Shown here: piece after piece, positions 46,687-60,223 of the stretch
Layout: the number at the start of each line of letters is the position of its first letter
Position numbering within the stretch: the first letter of the stretch is position 1
Source of the DNA: Cristatella mucedo
Lineage: Eukaryota > Bryozoa > Phylactolaemata > Cristatellidae
NCBI GenBank assembly: GCA_009760855.2
Contig: WPIO01000022.1
Span: 3,421,001 to 3,485,000 of the forward strand
DNA length: 64,000 nt
Direction of reading: 5' to 3'
The notes under the pieces: model-generated
The model's input: only the letters and a program-made list of their open reading frames with translations
Databases searched by the model: none
Told to the model about the DNA's origin: nothing
Translations under genes and position numbers: made by a program

Positions 46687-49545
46687 GATCTGACAGGTAG
46701 GCTGGAGCCAAAGAATGAACGGACCTACATGTAAGTGATAAAACCTTGAAATCGATGCGCTGCGTGACTGGGAGCTAGTGCAGGTCGGCGAAAAGTGGTG
46801 TGATGTGGCAACTGCAATGCTCACGACACACAGGCCTAGCTGCAGAGTTTTGTACCAGCAGCCAGCTCCTGATTGCATAGGCCAGTAGACCAGCAAACAG
46901 TGAGGTGCAGAAGTCAAGCCGGGATGTCACAAATGCATGGAGTAACTTATGTGTGGTATCCCTGTCTAAACAAGCCCGAATTTTAGCAATGTAACCGAAA
47001 GTAGGCAGACTCGAATGTGGAGCTGATGTGGTCATCTAGCTCATGGACACTTTGGAACATGCCACCTAGATTTCGTGCAGATTCAACAGAAGATATGCTG
47101 GCAAACCCCATTTTGAGCATTAGCCTTTCCAATTTTGGAATCACACTTGGTTTGCCCATAACTAGTAAGTTAGTTTTATCATCATTCAATTTAAGAAAGT
47201 TTGCTGCCATCCATGTGCGGATGTCATCAATATATGCAGCAAGAGAATTCAGAGAATTCGATGGAGGGCTGGAACGTGCTAGAAACGATCAACGCATCAA
47301 CGGTACAGCTGAGTGTCATCTGCATAGAATTAAAAGCCTAGATTATGACTGGCAATCGCATCTACAAGAGGGGGGCGTATACACCGTGAAAGAATGGGAC
47401 CAAGCACAGATCCCCGATTTGACTGTGGAGCTGATGTGGTCGTCTAACGAGAGGTCGCTTTGGAATATGACACCTAGATTTCGAGCTGATGCAACTGGAG
47501 ATATGCTGGCAGAGCCAATTTTGAAAGTCAGCCTTTCCAATTTCTGAATAACACTAGGTTTGCCCATAACTAGTAAGTTAGTTTTATCATCGTTTAGTTT
47601 TAGAAAATTTGCTGCCATCCATGATCGGATGTCATCAATGCATGCAGCAAGTGAGTTGAGAGAATTTGAGGTGCTCGAAGGCTGGGAGGGATCAAAGCAA
47701 AGGTACAACTGAGTGTCATCCGCATTGAAGTGAAAGCCTAGATTGTGCTTGGCAATCACATCAGCGAGAGGGAGAGTATAAACGGTGAAAAGGACCGGAC
47801 CTAGCACAGAGCCCTGAGGTACTCCATATTTCAGAGGTTCCTCGGATGATCTTTGTCCATTCACATCAATACTCTGGAGTCTCCCACTGAGAGAGAACCT
47901 GAACCATTACAATGCAGTGACATTGATGCCCAGGCGAGATAATAGACACTCAAGAAGGACTTGGTGATCGATAGTATCAAAAGGTGACGAAAGATCCAGC
48001 CAAACAAGCAGAGATACTCTACCTAAGTCTGCATTCCTAAGTAGGTCGTTATACACCCGAAGCAATGCTGACTCTGTGGAGTGATTAGCTCTAAAGCCAG
48101 ACCGGAACTTAATAGCAAGGTTGGAAGTTTCAATATATGAGTTCAGCTGGTCTGCCACGACTCGTTCCAGTGTCTTCGATAGGAACGGTAGAAGGGAGAC
48201 TGGGCGGAAGTTGCTCGAGTTCCCTGGGTGCAGTGCTATTTCTTGAGCAGTGCCCGACTACAGCCTTTTTGAAAGGTGCTGGGACATGACCCGAGGCTAA
48301 TGACATATTAATGATGTTAGTCATGCATGGCAGCAGCAGATCTATGCATCGTTGAAGCAGGACACTGGGAATAGGGTTCAGAGGACTAGTTAGTTGTCTT
48401 CTTTGATTGGGATATGAACGTCAGGACGAGGTCACTAGTGACCTTGAATGTAGACAAACAGGTGTTGCACGGAATTGAGGGACATGGTTCCAGGGGGGGT
48501 ACTGCCATCTTAAGAGATGGACTCCCTGATCTTGTCTATCTTGTTGACAAATAAGCTGATCATCATAGGGATCACTAGGTGAGAAGCTAACCTGGAAGCG
48601 GTTAAGGAGATGGTTGATCGTCGAAATCACCACTGTTGGATTGTGCATCTGTGAGTTAACAATGTTTTTATTGAAGCTAGACTTGGCCTTTGCTAGGATC
48701 GATTGGTACGATCGACAGTAGTCCTCGTATGCCTGTCGATGGACAGTCAGTCCTGATCTTAGGTATGCTTTTTCATGCTTGCGCTTAGCAGACCTAGCTA
48801 GTTAAATGTCATAGGTCGTCTGGGCGAGGGCGCACAGTGCGCTTAGTCAGAAGTTCAATGTTGTCGAGCATATCAGCTAATGTCGTGTTGTAGCAATCTA
48901 CCAATGATGCAGGTCAGAAGGAGGATTGAGCAGCAGAGGCGAAGCAGATATTCTCGCACGGAAAGCATCGATGTCAAGGGTCTTGAGGTTTTGCTAGTCA
49001 CAGGTGATTTTAGATGAGGAGGAGGGCACACCCTGTAGACTCAATGAGATCTGCATGCGGTCAGATAAGCAGGATTTGGTAATAATTGGTGATGGCAAAG
49101 TGCAGTTGTTTGAAAAAATTCGGTCGAGTGTGTGACCCTTGATGTAAGTACGGCCATGCACATGAGCAACAAGAGACAACGAGTCAGTCAGTGCACGAAA
49201 TTCAGTGCTGAAGGCGTCAGATAAGTTATCAAAACTAATGTTGAAATCATGCATAATAATACTAACACACTCGATAAAGCGCCTTCAGAGAACTCAATCT
49301 CTTTCTATGCACTTTATATTTGCTAATGAGGAAAGATCAATTTTTTGCCCACAGAATCGAAATAAGATCAGAGAAATCTGAGATAAAGGAATACTTGGTA
49401 CCTAGGTGGGCGATAGACTACTGCCACCATCGGTAGGTTGTTGTCGGGTACTGGTGCAGAACATATGAGCTCATATGGTCTGTCATCAATGACGTAGCGG
49501 TCACATCACACTATTTCTGTCTGAGATTTGCACACTCTTTATCAA
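46687..49545 (-). pseudogene. LINE-A long copy: endonuclease remnant to reverse transcriptase
   Basis: The minus strand, from right to left, reads an endonuclease-type segment MVAVVYRPPRYQ near 49400. It continues with LVAHVHGRTYIKGHTLDRI near 49150, FRANHSTESALLRVYNDLL and LDLSSPFDTIDHQ near 47960-48090. The palm follows, with VPQGSVLGPVLFTVY and NADDTQLYLCF, where the usual Y of YADD is N. Several frameshifts and an internal duplication (47343-47540 against 47017-47210) break the frame. The 3' part is missing. Confidence 0.8.
49250..49345 (-). repeat. Short LINE-A 3' end nested in the LINE-A long copy
   Basis: The tail sequence GATAAAGCGCCTTCAGAGAA lies between the endonuclease pieces at 49000-49250 and 49380-49500, so it was inserted into the older copy. 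Confidence 0.65.
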
Positions 49546-49549
49546 GCAC

Positions 49550-49640
49550 GGAATTGACTTCAAGATCCTCTCTGGCCTACATGTCGCTTCATTCTCTTGC
49601 ACCAGTCTACCTATCAGACCTCCTGAAGAAGTGGATTGCA
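49550..49640 (+). pseudogene. LINE-A scrap, plus strand
   Basis: TTGACTTCAAGATCCTCTCT and SLHSLAPVYLSDLL match the LINE-A C-terminal region, in the opposite orientation to its neighbours. Confidence 0.55.
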
Positions 49641-50119
49641 TGGCCGCTGCCCAAGAATTGCCATTCCGATAAATGGGATAGCCTCCCACGCCGTGACAGC
49701 CATTCTTACATAGAAAAGAAAAAAACAGCAGAACAGACAAAGCCAGGCTCTCTGCGGTGTGTTGGATTAATCGAACAGATCCACTAAGCGGAGTGAGGCT
49801 ACGAAGTTCGTGAATTTGGTTGAGCTGCTACGCACATGCCAAACGAACGCCATCAACTGAGCTTGCATCGGCAGGTGTGCCGAGCTCGGGCAAAGCATTC
49901 GCACGAATGGTTCTAATTACCAGTCCAATCAATGTGACCGATTGCAGAGCTCCTGCGAAACATTGCTTAGCCATACGTGCTCATTAGACTGTAATTTCTT
50001 ATCGGCCATGCATTTAATCGATTGCGTTAGGGCATACAATAGTATGGCAGCAAGACTAAGATAACAATTCCGGCATACGATTCCTCTTGCTTGAAATTCA
50101 GAGATGACAACCAGTCTAT
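49641..50119. other. Unassigned sequence
   Basis: No gene or clear repeat identified. Confidence 0.4.
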
Positions 50120-51235
50120 AACAATAATAATAATGTCATTTGTATAGCGCCACAAGAGAGCCAAGACAAGTCAGGCTCAGACAAGCTTGCATAGGCAAAC
50201 AACAATGCTCATGCTTTGACTAGCAAGCAGATGCACGTAAACGACACTCAGGGCCGCTGGTTAGTGGGAGCCATGGTTAGTAATGTGTAATGAATCATGC
50301 ACAGGTAAGTACTCAGAAGCAATAAAAGACAAGTTTGCTCCGAGAGAGAGAAAGCTGAGCGGAACCGATGCTTTTTTTTAGCACTGCTCTACATGATGCA
50401 AAGTCAATGTGCGTAGTGACAAAAGCCGTGTACGAACTTCAGATCTGCAGAGCATGCGAACTAGAAGCCCAGTCGCCAGAAAATTTCAATTTAGTGTTGA
50501 GAATGGCGAGACTACCGGAAGCCGAGGAGCGGGTGATGCGAGAGCACACTGGACGAACGAGGAAGTCGGGTAGGCAGGCTGGTGCGAGTGAGTGCAGCTA
50601 CCTATAGTCCAGAGAGAGGATCTTAAAGCCGATTCGGTGCTTGATACGGAGCTAGTGAAGCTCAGACAGAGGTGGTGTCTAATATGCGAGCTATGCCGTT
50701 GACGACAGACCTTACGAGTTGCTGAGTTTTGCACCAGTTGCAGATGTTGAAGTGCACAAGCCAGGATCACTAAAAAAGGAAGTTCTATTAATCTAGACGC
50801 GGTCGCAAACGAGGGAATTCGTTTGGCTGTCGTATTCTTGTCTAAGCACAGTGGAGACAGTGTGCTTTGGTAATGACAAGTCATTTTTGAACAGCACGAC
50901 CGGATTATGAGCCGAGGATGCCGGAGTGATGCTAGACAACTAGATGGCTTCCAATTTGTTGAGTCGATACGGAGGCTGGATGATAAGGATTCTCCGGATG
51001 ACCGAAAGCCATTTACAGGTTCATCTACAGTCTGACGTCTCTGTATGGGGTAGGGCTGGACACCATGTAGCACTGGTCAGTCACCTAGGCGTGTCGAATC
51101 ATGTCACGTTCGCTTACCCTGCCTGGTCAGCATTCCTCAGGTCATCACCAAAACGCAGCAGCACAGTTTCTTTTGAATGATTAGCTCGAACCTCCAATTG
51201 AAACTTGCTAGCAAGATTTGATGAATTCATCTACA
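50120..51235 (-). pseudogene. Diverged LINE-A copy, minus strand
   Basis: The tail at 50125-50165 (TTTGTATAGCGCCACAAGAG) follows (AAT)n. The minus strand reads LQLVQNSATRKVCRQRHSSH near 50730. The right end matches the palm region of other copies. About 1.1 kb spans what should be over 1.5 kb, so it has internal deletions. Confidence 0.65.
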
Positions 51236-53319
51236 GTTGCTGGGCTAGTCTTTCGGGCGCCTTGAATAGGAGTTGGCAGAAGGAATCCTGGATGAAAGGT
51301 ACTTGGATTCTCGTGATCTAGGGTCGGCTTTTCAGGGTTCGGCCTATCTACGTCGGCTTTCAGAGAGGCAAGAAATTGACCGGTAGTGAGGGGTATATTT
51401 ATGATACTTGTTAACGGTGGGCAGCAACAGGGCTAAACGCCTCATGAAAAAATTATTTCTGTCCGTACATGTCAATGATCGCTTCGCTGGCATCGCTCAA
51501 CCATTTAGGTAAAGCCTCGGTTGTCGGCGATCCATTCATAGTCAGGCTTTTGGCTGCTGCTCACCCCAGCGAGTCAGGTCAGCCAAAGGTTTGGGCCACC
51601 GATTCGTATACTAAAGCACTTGACATGCTTAATATACCTGCAATCGCTTGGCGTATCGCAATACATCTAAACAAGCGCGAAGAAGAAAAGGCGCGTGCTG
51701 TGCTTGTACTTCTCGAAAACTACCTAGTTGGAATCTCAGGAGCAAAGCACCCAGGAAACAGCGTTCTCAAACCCACGTGGTTAGCGGTTTTTCTGCTCCC
51801 GTAGCCCGAAAAAATGGCCGGCAAATTGTTATTGGCTGTTTCAGCTTCGCTGTTTCGAAGTAAAAGCGGAATTCATAATAGCAGCTTCGTAAGCTAGTAG
51901 GGAAAGCGTACCGAAGCTAATTTTATTGTGGCACTGATAACCATTGTAGCGACTTTCTTATTTTACAGCCCGTAGCCATTCCCCAGCTGCTAAATTTCAT
52001 TGCAGCCAATTCAGAGAATTAGATCGTGTCAATTACGGGGTTGGAAAGGCTTACTCCTAATATCATCTGTGATGCGTAGTAAGACAATGTTTTTTGCACC
52101 ACTCAGGAGGCCTGGTAGCTACGAGTCCAGAATTGTGGATTATGAAGCCCCCCATTCGAAGCTTGTATTCCAAGGTTTATTTTATTGTAGCTTCAATCCA
52201 TCTTTTTTATTTTGAAGACTTAAAAAATTCAACACGTTTCATTTCAGAGGATGAGCGAATTTCGATTAAGTGAATGCATCGTTCAAGGTAGAGGCAAGAC
52301 ATCACAGAAATTGTGTTCAGTATGAAAATATTAAACTAAAAACGAGAGTTTACTGAAAGCTTGCCTAGTACAAAGTGAATTTAGAAATGGGACGAATTAA
52401 CGTTACACGTTTCGCTTTTTTCTTTGGAATTAACATAACCGACTCTGATGAGGAGAATTTAGTTTGCTGTGAAAGTCACATAACCTGGTCGATCGTGTTA
52501 CCGTTAGTCGGACGAACTTGGCTAATTGGATGAAAGAATTAGAGCAACTAGTCTACGAAATTCGTCAGTTTAACGGACGAATTGTCAGCAGCGTACTTGC
52601 CTAATTATGTAGTTGGAATATAGTAGCTAGGATGTCACCCATCGTGAAATGACAGCTCGTGCCGTGCTCAACACATGCAACAGTATAGGATGGCTGTCAG
52701 CGCCAGACAGAAGCACAGTTATCGACCAAGCGCTGCAAGCGAACTATCAGTGCTTGATACATCGCTCCGAAGTTTGATTCGCCGTCGACGAGCTCTGCAG
52801 ACAAAGCAAAGCATTAAACGTTGGACGGGTAGTGAGTGGTGAAAAGCAGAGGGTAACTATACAGGTTCTTTCACGTAATTCGTGGCGTTAGCAGTCCGTT
52901 AGCGTTAGAAGCCCCTGACAGCGAAATAAGGTAGAGAAAGCTCCCGTCAAATTCCATTCCCGATAGCGGCATAGTACATCGAACTCACATTGCCCGGGTC
53001 GATTTGCCTTCTTGTCCTTATCTAATTGGTGTCTATGCATTGTGACACACTAAAAATTGTCGCGGGCTACCCCGGGAGGAGCCTAGGAGTTAGAGCAACG
53101 AATTATGGATTTTGAGGCGCCGTGTTAAAAATCTGCACGTGGTATGGCTTTTTGGCTGTCAACTGACATTAGTGCTACCCGGCGCGGTCCGTGGTTCGGA
53201 GCAAATCTGATGTGCGTTCCAAAAAGTGCCGCGACCGAGATACTGGGTTGGCAAAGTTCACCCTCGCCAGTAAATATTTCATAACAGTAAAATAAAAAAG
53301 CAACGTCAGCTGATTCGAT
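51236..53319. other. Unassigned sequence including an unrecognised 111-codon frame
   Basis: The plus-strand frame 51469-51804 is undamaged and begins MSMIASLASLNHLGKASVVG, but I know no family for it and it has no supporting neighbours. The rest is AT-rich and non-coding. Confidence 0.35.
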
Positions 53320-53385
53320 AGCCTCATTTGTATAGTGGCAGATCTTAGCGGCTATGGCCGATTCATGTGGGCAAAATGCCCTTCA
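53320..53385 (-). repeat. Tail fragment of the second SINE family
   Basis: CCTCATTTGTATAGTGGCAG followed by CGGCTATGGCCG resembles the tail of the element at 17650-17700. Confidence 0.45.
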
Positions 53386-53919
53386 GCCATGAGCTACACT
53401 CAAAGAGTACTCAGTACTTGTAGACAATTATCCTTTATGTTAACGCGGTCTTGCCTTAAACTATCTTATCCTAAAAACCATTCACCCTCGCCCCCTACGT
53501 AAATATGACCAAACGAATCTCTTATGCTATCATTGTCTTGAGTCAAGCTAGTATGTCCTCATGCACTATGAAATGCAACGCACCAAACTCTGTCCCGGTC
53601 ATTTTTGCACACTGATAGTTCACGTAATACATACGAAGTCGTCCACCAGAAGCTCGAAACTGAAACGAATGCCCTCAGTTCTATTGCACCTAGTACTTGC
53701 AACTCTCTTCTTTGGGAATGATCCGGCCATAGGTGACCGGCTAGCCATACGTGCAGCGATGCAGTGACTCCGTAAACTTTCCAACTTGCAGATAACAGCA
53801 AATAATGAAAAAAGTGTCACACTCTATATAAGGTGATCCACCATTAAACGAAGAAGCAGATAACCCATTCAAGTTCCTGATTTGCGAGAGATTTATATTA
53901 ATAATTAATTAATAATTTA
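53386..53919. other. Unassigned sequence
   Basis: No gene is recognised; AT-rich at the right end. Confidence 0.4.
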
Positions 53920-54205
53920 TATTAATAATAATAAAACATCTGTATAGTGCCCTAAAAGAAGTAAATCTCTTTCCTGCACTTTTCATACGCTGGAACGGAA
54001 GCGTGTCGATCGGTTAATAACACGCCCAATTTCAGGACGCGTAAGCACACAGACGATTCACACGAAAGAAGCAAATGCTATGTAGGACAGGGGAGCTTTT
54101 AGCTTCTTTTTAAATTACAACCAGGTGTCGTGACGTCGGACGGTAGAGATTTAAAAACAGCGGAGCACCACTCGGTATCAACAGAAAGCTAAATGCAGCA
54201 GAGAT
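53920..54205 (-). pseudogene. LINE-A 3' fragment, minus strand
   Basis: An (AAT)-rich end is followed by TGTATAGTGCCCTAAAAGAA and a decayed C-terminal coding stretch near 54100-54190. Confidence 0.6.
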
Positions 54206-54987
54206 AGGATCTCATGGCTTACCTTGTACACGATATCAAGGTATGAAACTAGCACATGATCTGTCAGACCAGATTGCAGAAATGAGTTAACACACCCGTG
54301 TCAACGGTTGCTGGTTGACGACTCCCTTTGCGAAATTCAGCAGTCGTTCGAAAGACGTGGCTGAAGAGTCATCAAGTACAGCCACGATTCAATTGCAGCG
54401 ATTGATCAGCCACTAAACTCGTTAGAAGCACAATCCATGAATGCAAAGCACTACTGTCTTTGTGGATATGTGACATCGTCTGCATGAATAAAGGAACCAA
54501 GCCGAATGGGCGAGTGGAGGAAAGTTTAATAAGAAACCAGCATGGTCTCACGCAACATGAGGACAATATTAATTTAAGAATCGAACAGACACGCTGTAGT
54601 CCAGAATGCAGTATGCAGCTGATAAGCACAGACCAGTTTGGGCTCATGCCGGACGAACCCACGGACAGTTGATCAAACAGCAAAGTAGCTGTCAGTCACT
54701 AGCTACTGATGACATTAAGATGCTAGTATTGATGTGCAGTAAAACTTAAGACATCTAGTGGAGTAATGCAACATGAAGCAGTGAACTGACAGTGAAGCTC
54801 CTTTCAAACTCGGTAAATCCACACGGTAGAGGTGCCCGATAAGTTACAAACGTGCCCGGAGAGCTTGTACAGCTGCCACAGTTTGATCACACAAGGAGCA
54901 GCTGACAAAAGAATGGCAGATGTCTCCACAGGTCACGGAGGTTGGCACTGGCATTGCTGCATTCCGAGCACCGAGTTTCACTGGCCT

Positions 54988-56191
54988 TCAAGTAGTAACA
55001 GTGTGCCGAAAAAAGTCAATATCGAAGTTAACTTTTCCCAGTTCGCCTCTATTGAATGCTTTTAGCACTATCCTTGCTGCATTGACGATATCAGGCCGAA
55101 CGTAATATGCACCTATTAAAAGAAGTCATACCGTTACATAGAGGTGCATTACATGAAGTGCCGGCAGAGTGCACTACGATTCCGAGGAAAACTGCAGAAT
55201 GAACAAGGCCTGTGTCTACGGGAATGTCCACCAATTTAATGGCACATATTTTTAAGGGGAGCCACCAAGCCAAAAAGGGTCCAATACAAGGCTTGAGGAC
55301 TCAGGAGCACCAGCGATCAGGGAGGGGGCCTTGCAAGAGCAAAGTAATGCACACAGCAACATGGCTCGATCAGCAAAAGCACATTCAAAGGCCGCCCCAA
55401 GCAGCACAGCTAGGATGCTAATCTCCTGTTCGAAAGAGGTCTCCCGACTTGCATCAATCTATTTATCACCGCATTTAGTAGGTCCATCTGATTCGTCCTT
55501 TATGTGCTTATGCATGGTGACACTGTGCATGCTACCCCTAACCATACTTGCATGCTGACCTTGTGCTTGTCACCCCTCTCGTTATTTTTATTCTTTGTAT
55601 TTTTTGTTGAGCATGCTACCACTGACCATTTGATCGTGTTTACTTTGAAACAAATGTGAAGTGCCTAGAAAAAAATTGAGTTCTCCGAGGGCGCTATGTC
55701 AAATGTATTATTATCATTATTATAGGTGACATATCTGCCAAAAAGGCCAAACTGCAGCCTTCAAATCCATAAAGCCAAGGCTGGCTAGGGAAAGCATCTG
55801 CAATTTGCACTAGGACATTGTTTTTTAGTGTCACACTAATTTTCTTTTCAATCCTCCACCATAGCTTCTCTCAGGCTGCTACTTCAAAATAAAGACGGAC
55901 CAACCAAAGGCCGTCTGCACTCGGAATGAGTGTCGACCAAAATTTTGCTTTGCGAAGGTCCGATCTCGCAATCTCTGGGTTCCAGGTCCGGTGCTCTAAA
56001 ACGGAGCTATCAAGACTACCGTTTGGCGGCTCTGAACACAGGGCTCGAAGCTTTCGCTCCACTTAAGCGCTCGAGCTGAAGAATCCGGCGTACCGTCTGA
56101 AATTAGGTGCCACACTGCAACCATTCGTCTGGCAGTCTGATCGACGACCAGAGACCTTACTGCTTCTCTCACCCTGACTAATCTTCTTCAG

Positions 56192-56224
<33 letters not shown>

Positions 56225-58337
56225 TCCAACATCAATTTCAAATCATCGCGGTCAGCCTAACTATATCGGAACGCCTTTCGAAGGTCAAAGCAGAAGGAGC
56301 CGAGAGTGAGGACTCGAGTCATGCTTGCTGCATGGTGACTAGAAAGGAGTGCACTCCCACATCCTTCGGATACAGGAGCTCGCACCCAGCTCGGATGCTC
56401 GTATGCAAAAGACGAGCAGCCCAGCAGCTGTCAGTGGTCACGTGCTCGTGCCCTGCAGCTATAAGTACACCTGCCTCTCGATGGTGGAAAGATTATTAAT
56501 GGGCTTTGGGTGCAATCGGAGGCCGGATATTGGATTTCAAGTGTACTCGAGCTCGATGAGTTAAGCTGCAGGTTTGCTATTGAAAAAAAACAACAAATTT
56601 TACAGTGCACTTCAGCCCGGGTCCACAAAGGACCCGTCCTATTCTGCCCATTGCCGACACGCATAATTAACACATTAGCCTCTTCTTAGCCAGAGGATTG
56701 AACAGTTTAGAAAACAGGTGCAGCAGAACGTCCAGACAGCTAAAACAGTCACAGATTGCCGTTCTCCATTCCCATTCACAGACTACCGAGACTAATAAAC
56801 GACAAATACACAGGGCTATATAATCAAACCAAGTGTAAGCAAACACACATCTTCCCTTCTAGATCCAAAGTATTGCTATCAGACTTGAGGTAGATAGAGA
56901 AATAAAGCCGGATACGTAAAGTCCCGATCTCACGACATTAAGTAAACGGTGCAAGAAGTGCTCAACATCCCTCATACCGAATAGGCGAGCCAGCTACAAG
57001 TGACAATGGTGCTTTCACACTTTCTCCGACTGTGTATTCCACCACATCACAACCAGAGCGGGTCCACCACAGACATTGCACGAAGACTACTTAGCAAGCA
57101 GACTGCTGCCGTGCTATCCCACCTATCCCTTATGCACTGCCATGGCAAGCAAAGAAAGCAGCACAGCATTATTAGCATGCCACTAGAGCTAAAAGCAACA
57201 CGTACGACAAATGCACCTGCTAATCTCCGCTTGATGATAAGATTTTTCGAGACCGCAATGTGCTCCAGCAACACATTTATGTCATCGGTGGGATCTCTCA
57301 GGCCAAAATGCTCGACGTAGCTGCAAAGAAGACCCGACAGAGAAATGGCGGCACGAGCGACACGATGGGGTCAGGGATGCAATTGGCAAAGTGCTGTCGC
57401 TGAATTGGGAGAGCTCTCGAGGGCCTGCTGGGGGGTGGTGGCTGCGAAGAAGCGATGGGCCAGGCTTGGCCCCCCATTAGCTCTGGCACGCAGAAGCAAC
57501 ATCCAAAGGACCGTCGACACGACTGCAGCACCCGTGCTCTGGCTGCAGACGATCAACCGATCGAACAGCGACGAGCCGACAGCTGCCGGGAGAGCTCTTG
57601 CGAGGAACCAGGCAGAGTGCATGCAATGACGCGGAGGTCTGGTGCTGCTGCTTCTCCATCGGCCTGCCTCAGCCGCCACCATCCCAGCCGAGTTTTGCCG
57701 GCCTCGCTGGCAGCATTCGACGAAGTTCCATCAGCTCGCCCACCCTCCCGTGAGCCCAGGCCGTGCCAGTGGCCGGTGGGCAGCGCAGAGCTCAACAGTC
57801 GAGCATGCTCTCCAACAGCTCAATGGCGATTTCGCGTCGACCCAAGGTCAGCTCTCCGTGGTTGCACACAGGCCACCTGGATCATGGCATGGAGTCAGAG
57901 TAAAGTGGCTTAGCACGGCTGCCGCCATCGACTAGAGACCACCTTGAAGCAGCACGTTTCTGTAATCATAGACCATCACGTAGACGAACGTATCCGTACA
58001 TTCTCTAATCAATCACAAACGGTGCAGGCTACTATTCATGTCGTCGTCCCGTGCACCCACCCCGGGAGATGGTTCTTACAAAGTTCTTACTTATCTGTAA
58101 AATCACGAACTGCACCAGTTCACGCAAGGGGGTAAATAATTAAGAGCTAACAGCTGTGCATCAGCCACCTTCACAGCACAGAGGTTTGTACTTTTATCTA
58201 AAACAATAAAGATGGCATTGCCACAACTGCCAACAATGTAATTGTTTGGTCACACGGAAAAATGTTTGGCAACCCAATCCTGCCACAACACTGTAACAGC
58301 CGTCTCTCTCTCGCTTTCTGTCTCTGTCTCTCTATCT

Positions 58338-58416
<79 letters not shown>

Positions 58417-60136
58417 CTTCCCTCTCTACCTCTCTCTCCCTCTTTCTCTCCCTCTCTCTCTTTCTCTTTCTCTCTCTCTCCCTCCCTCCTCCCTCTCTTT
58501 CTCTCTCTCGGTAAACAGAATCGGCGAATCAGTGAAAAGCAGATGGCTAACCTAGGCCACAACAAGGCTAGTGCGAACAGAAGGATCGATTATGAAACAA
58601 GTCGAGTGATCAGGAAGTGAATACGATTGTTGCAGGGGGAGGCACAGCAGCACTCAGGAGGACAGGTAGGAGGCTGAGCCACCAGCCTCGTTTACATAGT
58701 GCTCAGCACCCCAGCAAGCTACAAGCGTAGAGCAATACAGAACGTGCGTTGTGCAGTCACCGAGAGCTGAACCCACTACCTAGCAAGCAAAAAGTGCGGC
58801 GAGTCACAGCAACCAATCAGTCTGTCGCTCGATCCTCGACGCAGCCGCTGCTAAATCCGCCATGCAAGGTAAGCTGGGCGAGCAAAATGCGTGTCATATG
58901 AGAGAGAACGTGGTCAAACAATGTCACACTAGCAACCAGGCTGCCTACCTAAACATGCTGTGCTTGTTCAGCCAGTACAGCAGATAGTCGCACAGAGATT
59001 CTTCGCCCACAACGTGAGGATTGACAGCAGCACACACAGCGAGCTTCATGAAGGCCTCAGGATCTCTGCCTGTGGGCTGCAGAATGCCGGGACTGTCATA
59101 CACGTAGGTCAGCGGATCGTCACAAACCTGCGAAAGAAAAAGCAAATCACTGAGGACGAGCCGTAGACGGCTGCTCTGCCGGTTCTACGCAGATCCCGTC
59201 AGTCCGCTCGCCAGACAGAGGAGCAGGCGCTGGCAGGGATCAGGAGGCAGCTGCAAAATACCTTGATCTTCGTGAGCACGCTCCTGGTGATTCCCGGTAA
59301 AGCGCCCACCCTCGTGGCGTTGCCTGCAACAACACCCTACACTTTCGAGCAAAGCAGTATAGCTGGCCGACTGTAGCAGATGCTGTCGCATGCAATCACC
59401 TACCTCTTCGAGTGTAGATGTGGCGAATGGAATTGAGCAACGAAGACTTGCCAACATTCGGCACTCCGGCGACAACAATGTGTAGATTCGAAACCTGAAG
59501 CAGCATAACCAGCACGATAAAAGGTCAAAATCTTGTCTACGAAAGAGAATTTGCCGGCGTTGGTAAAACGACACATGCACGTGCTTCACAAACATGGCAT
59601 GGCAAGCGCATTTACCGTCGGAGGTCTCTATAAATCGGCAAAGGGAGAGCACAGCTCCCAACGACCGATACAGATTTCAATGTGGCTAGCCAGCACCATG
59701 GCAGACCGCAGATTCATGCAGCCCGCTAGACGATACGTATCAGTGGCATTGGCCATAGGATAAGCTCTGACACCCGGTCCCATAGATGGTAATGTGCACA
59801 GTCGATCGGGAATACTTTTTTAGTGGGATCACACTGTGTCGCATGTGTTCGTCATGAGACAAAGCAGGGTCTCTTTGCAGGCATGTGGCAGCAACACAAG
59901 GCATCAAAATGAACGGACTCGAGAAACATCACGCCGTGCAAATTTTACTACGATAGGGGCAAAGAGGGAGGGAGTGGGGCATCGGGGTGGGGGAGGGAGA
60001 AATAAAGAGGTAGAAGGAGAGAGAGAGAGAGAGAGAGTGAGAGAGAGAGAAAAAACAGAGACAGACACAGAGACAGAGAGGGAGGGAGACAGACAGAGAG
60101 AAAGAGAGAGAGAGAGAGAAAGAGGAGAGAGAGAGA

Positions 60137-60223
<87 letters not shown>

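Noticed and set aside
51469-51804. A recombinase-like gene
   Set aside because: A faint resemblance in the first 30 residues only; no catalytic residues or neighbouring domains could be identified.
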